Assembly: GCF_002076895.1 (NCBI RefSeq)
Contig: NZ_CP020465.1
Coordinates: 124,001-188,000, forward strand
DNA length: 64,000 nt
Reading direction: 5' to 3'
From: Cognaticolwellia beringensis
Lineage (GTDB): Bacteria > Pseudomonadota > Gammaproteobacteria > Enterobacterales > Alteromonadaceae
Shown here piece by piece: positions 33,279 to 41,630 of this stretch. Below the pieces are notes generated by a model. That model worked only from the letters and a program-made list of their open reading frames with translations, had not been told where the DNA came from and ran no database searches. Both the position numbers and the translations under genes were made by a program. Position 1 is the stretch's first letter; every line of letters begins with the position of its first letter.

Positions 33279-35666
33279 ATGAAAGTGACTACAAAAAAAC
33301 AGCATCTTAACTTACTTACAAAAAGCATAATATTGGCCAGTTTAGGCGTACCTGCTTTGGCGGTATCTGCAGATGCTGACATTGAAAATATCATTGTCAC
33401 GTCGACCAAAAGAACAACGTCCATTATGGATGTTCCTTATAATGTTTCAGCGACAACAGCGGAAGCTCTAGAAAAAAAAGGTATAGTCGATTTTTCAAAA
33501 CTGGCTCAGTCTGTACCCGGGTTAGCTTATACTGACACTGGCGGACGTGATTCTGGCATTAATAGTGGTTTAATTATCCGTGGTTTAAACACCAGTAGTT
33601 CAGGGTTTACTGATCTTGCAACCGTTGCTGCTCCCACTGTGTCAGTCTATGTCGATGAAACACCATTATTCTATAATGTGATTTTGAAAGATATTGAACG
33701 TGTTGAAGTACTCCGTGGGCCACAAGGTACCTTATATGGTTCAGGTTCATTAGGTGGCACGATCCGATATATTAGTAAAAAGCCCAATGTTGATGAGACT
33801 GAATTTGAATTTCATACCCGTGGTTCAAAAACTGACGGTGCTGGTAATATTAACAGTGACACTCATTTGGTACTTAATGTCCCTTTAAATGACAATATGG
33901 CGATTCGCGCGGTTGGCGGTTATATCGAACGAGCAGGCTTTATTGATGCCAATAGGCTTTATGCTTATGATGATAATAATCAGCCTATTGCTGCCGACCC
34001 TAATGATCCAAATAGCCCGAACAAAGAGTTTTCTAAAAAAGACAGTAATGATGAAACCATTAAACACCTAAAGCTTAGTTGGAGATGGCTGGTTAATGAC
34101 GACATTAGCGTTACGGCAAGTCATCAAATACAGCAAGATAAATTTGGTGATCGACAAGTGGCTAATGACCAACATACAGATGGTGGTGATTATATAAGTT
34201 TACAGCGTATTCGAGAGACTTCAGAGCGAGAACTTAGCTTAAGCTCTTTAGAAATAGAAGCTGATTTAGGTTTTGCTACCTTAACCTCGGCAACCTCAAG
34301 TTTTGAAAGTGAATCTGATTTAAACGGTGATTTATCTGCAGAATATTATAATAAAGGCTATTGGGGCGATTATTACTATAATGGTTTTCCGCGTGAGTCC
34401 ATTATTGGTGAATATGACAAAGACGTGAAAACCTTTAGTCAAGAAATCCGATTATCTTCAAATGGCGACGATAATTTAAGTTGGATTGCTGGGGCTTTTT
34501 ATAGTAAACAAGAGTTAGGTGTAAGCAACGAAGATTTCCATCGTGGCTTTTATGATTGGCAAGACGATAATAATGGTTATTTTGCTGAGCAAGTGAGAAC
34601 ACTGAACGATTTGGGCGAAAAAAATGACTTGTTTTATGCATCATATCAAGAAGTTGAAGCAACAGATAAAGCATTGTTTGGTGAGCTTTCTTATCAACTA
34701 ACTGATAAATGGCAAGTTACGGGTGGTGCTCGTTTCTTTAAAACATCGTTTGCCAATAGTATTGAGAACCGTTCGCCGTTATTTGGCGCTTGGAATTCTG
34801 ATGACGGTGTCGACCCTCGCGGTGTTTACGGTGGCGATAATTCATCAGATATTAGCGATCATATCTTTAAGTTTAATACCTCATATGATATTTCCGATGA
34901 TGTGATGGCTTATGTGACCTTAGCGGAAGGGTTCAGAAATGGTGGTAGTAATGGTATTCCGACCTCCGGTCCGTGGGCGGAACCCGAAAATTTAGTTAAC
35001 TATACCAACGATACCGCGCTCAGCCTTGAAATAGGTGCGAAAGGCTATGCACTGGATAAAAAGTTACGCTTTAATGTTGCCGCTTATCGCATTGATTGGG
35101 ACGATGTTATTTTAACAACGTCATCACCTAATGGTGGTTTTACTATCCTTACAAATGGTAAAACAGCGAGTTCTCAAGGACTGGAGCTTGAAGGGCATTA
35201 CAGTATTACCGATGATTTAAATATCACGGCTGGCTACGCATATACCGATGCAAAGTTGACCGAAGATTTTTCTACCGATGGTATTAATGGTGTTGATGGC
35301 GATAAATTACCTGGTGTACCTGAAAATATGGTCACATTAGCGATAAACTACTTTCAATACATTGATAGCTTAGAGGTTTCTTATCATCTGAATGGCTCGT
35401 TTACGGATGAAGTAACCACGGCATTTTCAACCGATACAGATAACTTTACTCATGTTGATAGTTACACGATGTTGAACGCTTCGGTTTTTATCAAGCTTAA
35501 TGATAACTTAAGTGTCAATTTATTTGTTGATAATATTACCAATGAAAGGGCGCCAACCAATACCCGAGGCTCAAAGTTTGCCGCGCTTGATCCAACTAAG
35601 CGTGATATTTATAGCTATGTTGCTCGTCCGCTTACGGTAGGTCTTGGTCTTAAATATACTTATTAA
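33279..35666 (+). CDS. TonB-dependent outer-membrane receptor
   Basis: 795 residues. Signal peptide 1-31 (AVSA-D), TonB box around residues 36-42 (ENIIVTS), plug domain with VEVLRGPQGTLYGSGSLGG, then a 22-strand-type barrel ending in the typical terminal aromatic (LGLKYTY). It imports an unknown ligand across the outer membrane with TonB energy. The family resembles receptors of the IMDVPYNVSA type frequent in Alteromonadales and sphingomonads rather than a classic siderophore receptor, and no iron-uptake gene is nearby. The ATG at 33279 is chosen over 33234 because of GAGGGAAAG and the signal peptide. A sulfotransferase gene follows. Confidence 0.92.
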   Translation: MKVTTKKQHLNLLTKSIILASLGVPALAVSADADIENIIVTSTKRTTSIMDVPYNVSATTAEALEKKGIVDFSKLAQSVPGLAYTDTGGRDSGINSGLIIRGLNTSSSGFTDLATVAAPTVSVYVDETPLFYNVILKDIERVEVLRGPQGTLYGSGSLGGTIRYISKKPNVDETEFEFHTRGSKTDGAGNINSDTHLVLNVPLNDNMAIRAVGGYIERAGFIDANRLYAYDDNNQPIAADPNDPNSPNKEFSKKDSNDETIKHLKLSWRWLVNDDISVTASHQIQQDKFGDRQVANDQHTDGGDYISLQRIRETSERELSLSSLEIEADLGFATLTSATSSFESESDLNGDLSAEYYNKGYWGDYYYNGFPRESIIGEYDKDVKTFSQEIRLSSNGDDNLSWIAGAFYSKQELGVSNEDFHRGFYDWQDDNNGYFAEQVRTLNDLGEKNDLFYASYQEVEATDKALFGELSYQLTDKWQVTGGARFFKTSFANSIENRSPLFGAWNSDDGVDPRGVYGGDNSSDISDHIFKFNTSYDISDDVMAYVTLAEGFRNGGSNGIPTSGPWAEPENLVNYTNDTALSLEIGAKGYALDKKLRFNVAAYRIDWDDVILTTSSPNGGFTILTNGKTASSQGLELEGHYSITDDLNITAGYAYTDAKLTEDFSTDGINGVDGDKLPGVPENMVTLAINYFQYIDSLEVSYHLNGSFTDEVTTAFSTDTDNFTHVDSYTMLNASVFIKLNDNLSVNLFVDNITNERAPTNTRGSKFAALDPTKRDIYSYVARPLTVGLGLKYTY

Positions 35667-35723
35667 ATTCTCAGGTGAAATAACCTAGGTTAAATAAGTC
35701 GTTAACATATATATTGGCTGGTA

Positions 35724-35752
35724 GGCTATTCAAGACATCATCTTGAATAGCC
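35724..35752 (+). terminator. hairpin terminator after the TonB-dependent receptor
   Basis: A perfect 12-bp stem GGCTATTCAAGA/TCTTGAATAGCC with a 5-nt loop. The T-rich run begins about eight bases after the stem, so termination may be partial. Confidence 0.6.
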
Positions 35753-35839
35753 GCTGGTCATTTTTGTTTTAAACGTTACGGTATTTTATCGTTCATCACT
35801 TACTATGTGAGTAAGTAGAGTAAGTAGAGAAATTTCGCT

Positions 35840-37429
35840 ATGGCAAACGCAGATAACAATATCGCAGAGCAAACATTTGAGCAGGTGCTTCAACAAGTAA
35901 AAAATAAACAATATATCAATGCAGAAAAAGCATGTCGGCAATTGCTGCTTACTTTCCCACAATACATACCAGCATGGCAATTACTCTCGCAAATACAATT
36001 AATGAATAAACAGCCTAAAGACGCTTTAGATTCAATTAATAAAATATTGCAGTTAAATCCTGATGATATTCCGACTAAGCTTAAAAAAATAAAATGTTTA
36101 CATGCTTGCGAAAAATTTAAAGAAGCAAAGGACTTAGCGTTAAAGGTTTATGCTTTAGCCCCTGAAAATTCAGAATGGTGTGGTGTTTTGGGGGCATGTT
36201 TAAGTAGTTTAAAGCTCTACCCACAGGCATTGCAGCTCTATCTCGATCTCGTTCAGCGAGGGCATAAAAGTGCTTCGTTGTTTTATAATATCGCTACCAT
36301 TGAGCGTTTTTTGGGTAATATGCCGGCTGCAGAATCGGCATTAAATAAAGCCATTGAATTTAATCCTCAAGATTATGAAGCCATAGCCTTACGTTCTGAC
36401 ATTATTACGCAAAAAACCGATAATAATCATATTAAACAGTTACAAGAGCTTTTGGAACAAGGCATCAAAGAGCCAAAAAATAGTGTCAAAATTAACTATG
36501 CATTGGCCAAAGAGCTTGAAGATATCGGCAACTATCAAGCCTCATTTCGATATTTAAAAGCCGGTGCTGATATCCGTAGAGAACACATGCAGTATGATGC
36601 GGAAAAAGAAACCCAAACCATTGCACGTGTTATGCAAAGTTTTAATCAATCTTGGCGAAATAACACAGCTAAAGGTTCGTCTAAACAAGCGCCTATCTTT
36701 ATTATTGGCTTGCCACGCACAGGCACTACTCTGGTTGAACGTATCCTAGAAAGTCACTCTGAAGTAACCTCTGCCGGTGAGTTGAATAATTTTGCCACCA
36801 CTTTAGTGGACTTGTGCCAACGCTTAAAACACGAAACAAAAGATAAGTCGGCTGACCTTGTCGCGCTTAGCCAAAATGTTGATTTTGATCAATTAGGTAA
36901 AGCGTATGTAACCAGTATTGCTGAACTTGTGCCTGCAGAAGATCGGTTGATTGATAAAATGCCCTTGAATTTTCTGTACGCTGGTCTCATTCATCAGGCG
37001 TTACCGAATGCTAAGATTATTCATCTGCGCCGTCATCCGCTTGATACTTGTTACGCTATTTATAAAAAATTATTTAAAAATTCTTATGCGTTTTCTTATA
37101 ACTTGGAAGAAATAGCCAATTATTACATTGCCTATGACAAACTGATGCAGCATTGGCATGAGCTTATGCCAGGGGTGATTTATGATATTGAATATGAACA
37201 GCTGGTTAATCATTCGGAAGCAGAAACCAAGCGATTATTAGCGTTTTGTGACTTGCCTTGGCAAGCGCAGTGCTTACGCTTTTATGATAATAAAAGTGCG
37301 TCAACCACCGCCAGTGCTGCGCAAGTTAGGCAACCGATCTACAACCACTCAGTTGCCAAATGGCGCCACTATGAAAAAGAGCTTATGCCATTAATTCAGA
37401 GGCTTAAAGCTGCTAAAATTAAGTTATAG
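35840..37429 (+). CDS. TPR-repeat sulfotransferase
   Basis: 529 residues. The N-terminal half (about 8-240) consists of TPR-like helical repeats (ALDSINKILQLNPDD, AAESALNKAIEFNPQD). The C-terminal half is a PAPS-dependent sulfotransferase: 5'-phosphosulfate loop GLPRTGTTLVERIL (290-303), a downstream GELN, and the 3'-phosphate-binding region HLRRHPLDTC (from Arg397). The loop and GE motif recall tyrosylprotein sulfotransferases, so a protein or peptide acceptor bound by the TPRs is possible but unproven. No signal peptide, so probably cytoplasmic. It follows the TonB-dependent receptor on the same strand after a leaky-looking hairpin. Confidence 0.88.
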   Translation: MANADNNIAEQTFEQVLQQVKNKQYINAEKACRQLLLTFPQYIPAWQLLSQIQLMNKQPKDALDSINKILQLNPDDIPTKLKKIKCLHACEKFKEAKDLALKVYALAPENSEWCGVLGACLSSLKLYPQALQLYLDLVQRGHKSASLFYNIATIERFLGNMPAAESALNKAIEFNPQDYEAIALRSDIITQKTDNNHIKQLQELLEQGIKEPKNSVKINYALAKELEDIGNYQASFRYLKAGADIRREHMQYDAEKETQTIARVMQSFNQSWRNNTAKGSSKQAPIFIIGLPRTGTTLVERILESHSEVTSAGELNNFATTLVDLCQRLKHETKDKSADLVALSQNVDFDQLGKAYVTSIAELVPAEDRLIDKMPLNFLYAGLIHQALPNAKIIHLRRHPLDTCYAIYKKLFKNSYAFSYNLEEIANYYIAYDKLMQHWHELMPGVIYDIEYEQLVNHSEAETKRLLAFCDLPWQAQCLRFYDNKSASTTASAAQVRQPIYNHSVAKWRHYEKELMPLIQRLKAAKIKL

Positions 37430-37436
37430 TGATTAA

Positions 37437-37474
37437 AACGCCTAACGAATGATTTAATTAATCTGTTAGGCGTT
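37437..37474. terminator. convergent terminator (sulfotransferase / MFS)
   Basis: AACGCCTAAC and GTTAGGCGTT form a 10-bp perfect stem with an 18-nt loop. A T-rich stretch follows on the plus strand after a short gap. Confidence 0.6.
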
Positions 37475-37559
37475 ATTAGTTTTTGTGCTGTTATTTTAAC
37501 TGTCTGTACTTGGTATTTAGCGTGGATATATATATCATCACGCTAAATTCTGCACATGT

Positions 37560-38819
37560 TCAACTGGGTATCGTTCGGTATTCGTCTTCTTTTTTCGGGG
37601 TCGAGTTTTTAAGCTTTAGCGCATTGGTCGCATCTTCATCACTGTGCCTTTTCGTTACCATCCAAAAAATAACTAAGCTGGCAATGCTGGTGAAGATGGC
37701 CAATAGATAGACATAGATAAAGTTGCCATCAAAAATCAAAATGCCTGCCATTGCCGGACCGACAGCGCCACCTATGGATTGAAAAGCAGGTATCATGGCA
37801 GCATAGCTGCCGTCTTTATCGGTTTTATTGACCGCTAATAACTGATAAGGCAAGCAAAAATTCCACGCGCTGGCATAAATAAGGGCAGATAACGCGTAAA
37901 CCCATTTGTTATCACTGATCATCCAAAGGACTACTGATATGAAAAATAGCCCAATGCCAAATATCATTGGCTTTAATATACCGTAACGACTACCCACTTT
38001 AATGGCCAAAAATGCGCCAATTGAGCAAAGCACCAATACCGCCCCTAGCACAATACCAATAAATTCATAATCCATGTTTTTTGATACCGCGATTCGTTCT
38101 AAAAAGCCCCAAATACCAGTTTGGCCAATAAAGTAAATACCAATACCACCGAGGGCGATCAACGAAGGCACTGAAACTTTGCTTGGCATTTTACTGGTGG
38201 TTGCATGTTGAACTATGCTGCTAGTTCTATCATCAGTACTCGGCATGGAGAAAAGGAAAAATAGCGAGAAGGCAAATAACCCTGCAATGGTAAACAGCAA
38301 ACCAGCGTAACCATAGTTGGGCGTAACGTGCAGTTGCAGAAAATAAATCACCGCACCGGCTACTACGACTTGTAAGCCTAACCCTAGGCTATAAGCTTTC
38401 GTGGGATCTTGTAAACCGCTGATACAACACATAACGCAAGCTTGCGCGACACCGCAGGCTAAACCTGTAATCGTTAGTAAAATTAAGAAGCCATTATAGT
38501 CTACAAAAGCAGCGGCATATAAAGACAGTACCGAAACAATGGTTGCTAGGCCGATCATCAGCTTCCAATTCAGCTTTCTGACCCATAAAACACTGGATAA
38601 GTTAGCGACCATTTGGCCGATTAAATACACGGTACCTAATAAGCCTATTTGTGGTTCACTATAACCTTTTAGATCCGCGGCGGAGCCTAAAATTATAAAG
38701 AGTACGTTATAAATAATATTATTTACGGTGAGAAAAATACCAATGCTGAGCAGTACCGCCCAGGTGTCAGTCATTTTTTTATTCACGTGCTGTTGCTGAT
38801 TTGACGTATGTTCTAACAT
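37560..38819 (-). CDS. MFS transporter, last gene of the arginine-catabolism operon
   Basis: 419 residues with about 12 predicted transmembrane helices and a hydrophilic central loop (about 205-225), the plan of the major facilitator superfamily. No substrate-defining motif is recognisable. Because it is the last gene after aruI-aruH-aldehyde dehydrogenase on the same strand (108-bp gap), uptake of arginine or a guanidino compound, or efflux of an intermediate, is inferred. The C-terminal tail is charged and probably cytoplasmic. Confidence 0.85.
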   Translation of the reverse strand: MLEHTSNQQQHVNKKMTDTWAVLLSIGIFLTVNNIIYNVLFIILGSAADLKGYSEPQIGLLGTVYLIGQMVANLSSVLWVRKLNWKLMIGLATIVSVLSLYAAAFVDYNGFLILLTITGLACGVAQACVMCCISGLQDPTKAYSLGLGLQVVVAGAVIYFLQLHVTPNYGYAGLLFTIAGLFAFSLFFLFSMPSTDDRTSSIVQHATTSKMPSKVSVPSLIALGGIGIYFIGQTGIWGFLERIAVSKNMDYEFIGIVLGAVLVLCSIGAFLAIKVGSRYGILKPMIFGIGLFFISVVLWMISDNKWVYALSALIYASAWNFCLPYQLLAVNKTDKDGSYAAMIPAFQSIGGAVGPAMAGILIFDGNFIYVYLLAIFTSIASLVIFWMVTKRHSDEDATNALKLKNSTPKKEDEYRTIPS

Positions 38820-38927
38820 TTATAACACCTGTAATTTGGTTTGTTCATTCAAAACCAAAAGCTTAGTTGATGAATTTTTTTATCGTGCTTGTTATTTGAA
38901 CATGGCAATAGTTTTGGCCTGATAGTG

Positions 38928-40346
38928 CTAAACTTGCATGGCTTTTATTTCTATAAATTCTTTTAAGCCATCTTCGCCCCATTCTCTGCCGTTACCCGAT
39001 TGCTTATAACCACCAAAAGGGGCTTGGTAGTTAAATTGTGCACCGTTGATAAAGACTTGTCCTGACTTGATTTTTTTCGCTATTGTTATCGCCTGCGCTT
39101 TATTAGCGGCCCAAACTGCGCCTGATAGACCAAAAATACTGTCATTGGCAATCTCAATAGCTTGGTCAATATCGTCATAAGGAATGATTGACAGCACAGG
39201 GCCAAAAATTTCTTCTTGCGCTATGGTCATTGTATTTTCTACATCGGCAAAAATAGTGGCGTTAACATAGTAGCCAGTGCTTAATCCTGCGGGTTTACCT
39301 AATCCCCCAGTCACTAAGCGAGCTCCTTCATTAATTCCTTGTTGAATGTAGTCTAAAACGCTTTGTTGCTGATGTGCTGACACTAAAGGTCCCATATCAC
39401 TGCGTGAATCTAGCGGACTACCAATCACAATTGTCTCTGCTTCCGATTTCGCAATGGTTATGGCTTGCTCGTAATGACTGCGCGGTATTAACATGCGACT
39501 TAATGCAGTGCAGGTTTGGCCAGAATTACACATAATATCTTCGACGCCGTACTTTACAGCCGCCTCAAGATCAGCATCTTCGGTAATGATAAGCGCAGAT
39601 TTACCACCCAGCTCTTGGCAAACTCGTTTTACTGAATCGCTTGCGGCTTTCATGACACTGACGCCCACTTGGTTCGAGCCGGTAAATGACACCATATCAA
39701 CATCGGGATGCGTACAAAGTGCATCACCGATTTCACGTCCAGGTCCAGTCACAATATTTAAAACGCCGGCTGGTAAACCTATTTCGGCACAAATCTCAGC
39801 TAAAAAGAAAGCGCTTAATGGTGCTTCGACACTGGGCTTGACGATCATAGTGCAGCCAGCAGCAATAGCGGGAGCAATCTTGCCAATGAGTTGATGTAAC
39901 GGATAATTCCAAGGACAGATCAAGGCGCAAACACCAATGGCTTCTTTCACTATAATGGAGTTGCCCACTTGCTCGCTATCATCCATTAAATGGGCATAGT
40001 TAATATAAGATATGATGCCTTGAATAGGACCTCTAACTTGAATATCTAAAGCTAAATGGCGCGGCATGCCTAGTTCGTCAGAAATTAATGCTGCAAGTTC
40101 ATGTTCTCGTTCTGTGAGTTTTTTCGCTAATACAGTAAGAAAATGTGCTCGTTCAGCGCCGGAGGTGCTCGACCAACTTTTAAACGCTGTTTTTGCTGCT
40201 TGTACTGCGCGATTTACGTCATCGCGATTACCTGAGATAACACTGGCTATCGCTTGCTCTGTGGCCGGATTGGTGACTGTTGAATATTGCTCGCTGGTTG
40301 AACTTTGCCAGTCACCATTGATAAACAGTTGTTGATAATTAATCAT
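38928..40346 (-). CDS. aldehyde dehydrogenase (probable 4-guanidinobutyraldehyde dehydrogenase)
   Basis: 472-residue NAD(P)-dependent aldehyde dehydrogenase. Catalytic Cys279 lies in GQTCTALS and the general-base glutamate in CQELGGKSA. FTGSNQVG (nucleotide binding) and EEIFGPVLSI are also conserved. By position after aruI and aruH it should oxidise 4-guanidinobutyraldehyde to 4-guanidinobutyrate, the job done by KauB in Pseudomonas. The sequence alone only supports the general family. GGAG ahead of the ATG lies immediately after a strong intercistronic hairpin, hinting at expression set separately from aruH. Confidence 0.88.
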   Translation of the reverse strand: MINYQQLFINGDWQSSTSEQYSTVTNPATEQAIASVISGNRDDVNRAVQAAKTAFKSWSSTSGAERAHFLTVLAKKLTEREHELAALISDELGMPRHLALDIQVRGPIQGIISYINYAHLMDDSEQVGNSIIVKEAIGVCALICPWNYPLHQLIGKIAPAIAAGCTMIVKPSVEAPLSAFFLAEICAEIGLPAGVLNIVTGPGREIGDALCTHPDVDMVSFTGSNQVGVSVMKAASDSVKRVCQELGGKSALIITEDADLEAAVKYGVEDIMCNSGQTCTALSRMLIPRSHYEQAITIAKSEAETIVIGSPLDSRSDMGPLVSAHQQQSVLDYIQQGINEGARLVTGGLGKPAGLSTGYYVNATIFADVENTMTIAQEEIFGPVLSIIPYDDIDQAIEIANDSIFGLSGAVWAANKAQAITIAKKIKSGQVFINGAQFNYQAPFGGYKQSGNGREWGEDGLKEFIEIKAMQV

Positions 40347-40357
40347 TTATTACTCCG

Positions 40358-40394
40358 GTCAGTATTAATGGACAGCTGTTCCATTAATACTGAC
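40358..40394 (-). promoter_or_regulatory. strong intercistronic hairpin between aruH and the aldehyde dehydrogenase gene
   Basis: A perfect 15-bp stem (arms GTCAGTATTAATGGA and TCCATTAATACTGAC) with a 7-nt loop. On the minus strand it is followed directly by CGGAGTAATAA and the ATG, with no T-run. It is therefore probably an mRNA-stability, attenuation or protein-binding element. Confidence 0.6.
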
Positions 40395-40430
40395 TTTATT
40401 ATTTAGTAGAACAAAGCCTTAGCCTAAATC

Positions 40431-41630
40431 TTAGCCTAAATCTTGCTGATGCTTATTTGCTTGAATATAATCAATGCAGGCGGCAATTCGATGACTCGCT
40501 TTCACTAAATCTTCTTCTGAAACACCTAGACTCACTCTGATGTGACCTTCGCCTGATGGGCCAAAAGCAACACCAGGTAAGGTGGCAACATCAAATTTAT
40601 TGAGCAGTAATTCCGCCATGTCTTGGCTCGACATACCGGTCGCTCTAATATCAACCATTAAAAACATGCCCGCTTCTGGCAAGTGACAATGAATACCTTC
40701 AATATTTTTCAGCTGTTGATAAAATACATCACGGCGGCGCTGATAAGTTTGTCGCATTTGCTCAAGCTCGGGTAACTTGGTGGTAAGGGCAACTTTTGCG
40801 GCGTCTTGGATAAATGCTGGACTACCAAATAGCATACACAGGGTTAAGTTACCCAAATGTAAGGCCATTTCTTCAGGGCAGACTACCCAACCTAAACGCC
40901 AGCCTGTCATGGCATGAGATTTTGATAAACTATTAATGGTGATAGTGCGCTCAGCCATACCAGGCAGTGCGCAAGGACTAAAGTGCTCGGTGCCAAAGGT
41001 AACGGTTGAATACACTTCATCTGAAATAAGCCATAAATCATGTCGCTTACATATCTCTGCTACGGCTTCCATGGTACTGCGCGGAAAAACCGCACCGGTT
41101 GGGTTGTTAGGGCTATTGATTAAAATAGCGGTGGTTTTATCGGTAACAGCAGCAGCAATATCTTCCGGCAAAACTTGAAAGTTATTTTCTGGTCGCATCG
41201 GCACTTTAATTACCTTAGCACCCGTGGCATTGAATAAGGCTTCATAAGTGGTGTACATAGGCTCAGGAATAATCACTTCTGCACCCGCTTCCATAATACA
41301 TTGTGCCGCACCATATAATGCACATTGGGCGCCATTCATCACCACAACTTGTGCTTTACTGACTTTTTGACCTGTGGACTGACTATGCCAGTCGGCTATG
41401 ATAGTTCTTAACTCGGCATCACCAACGACATCGGTGTAATGCGTTGCGCCGGTTTGTAAGCCGTTGATTGCCGCATCTATTATTGGCTGAGGGGTATCGA
41501 AGTCAGGATCACCAACGGCAAGAATGACGACATCGTCTCCGGCTTTTTGTCGATCCATTGCACGATATAGAATTTGCCAAGCATCAGCAGAGTCACCGCC
41601 TATGCGGGTAGTTAAGGCAGAATATTTCAT
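40431..41630 (-). CDS. aruH: arginine:pyruvate transaminase (AruH-like aminotransferase)
   Basis: PLP-dependent class I/II aminotransferase of 399 residues. AruH transfers the alpha-amino group of L-arginine to pyruvate, giving 2-ketoarginine (5-guanidino-2-oxopentanoate) and alanine. PLP lysine is Lys237 in NSLSKSHAMTGWRLGW; NSPNNPTG and SDEVYS are also conserved. It closely resembles P. aeruginosa AruH from the N-terminus (RIGGDSADAW, VGDPDFDTP) to GPSGEGHIR. The start overlaps the aruI stop by four bases (ATGA), so the two are coupled. A 12-bp direct duplication (CTTAGCCTAAAT) spans its stop codon. Confidence 0.88.
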   Translation of the reverse strand: MKYSALTTRIGGDSADAWQILYRAMDRQKAGDDVVILAVGDPDFDTPQPIIDAAINGLQTGATHYTDVVGDAELRTIIADWHSQSTGQKVSKAQVVVMNGAQCALYGAAQCIMEAGAEVIIPEPMYTTYEALFNATGAKVIKVPMRPENNFQVLPEDIAAAVTDKTTAILINSPNNPTGAVFPRSTMEAVAEICKRHDLWLISDEVYSTVTFGTEHFSPCALPGMAERTITINSLSKSHAMTGWRLGWVVCPEEMALHLGNLTLCMLFGSPAFIQDAAKVALTTKLPELEQMRQTYQRRRDVFYQQLKNIEGIHCHLPEAGMFLMVDIRATGMSSQDMAELLLNKFDVATLPGVAFGPSGEGHIRVSLGVSEEDLVKASHRIAACIDYIQANKHQQDLG

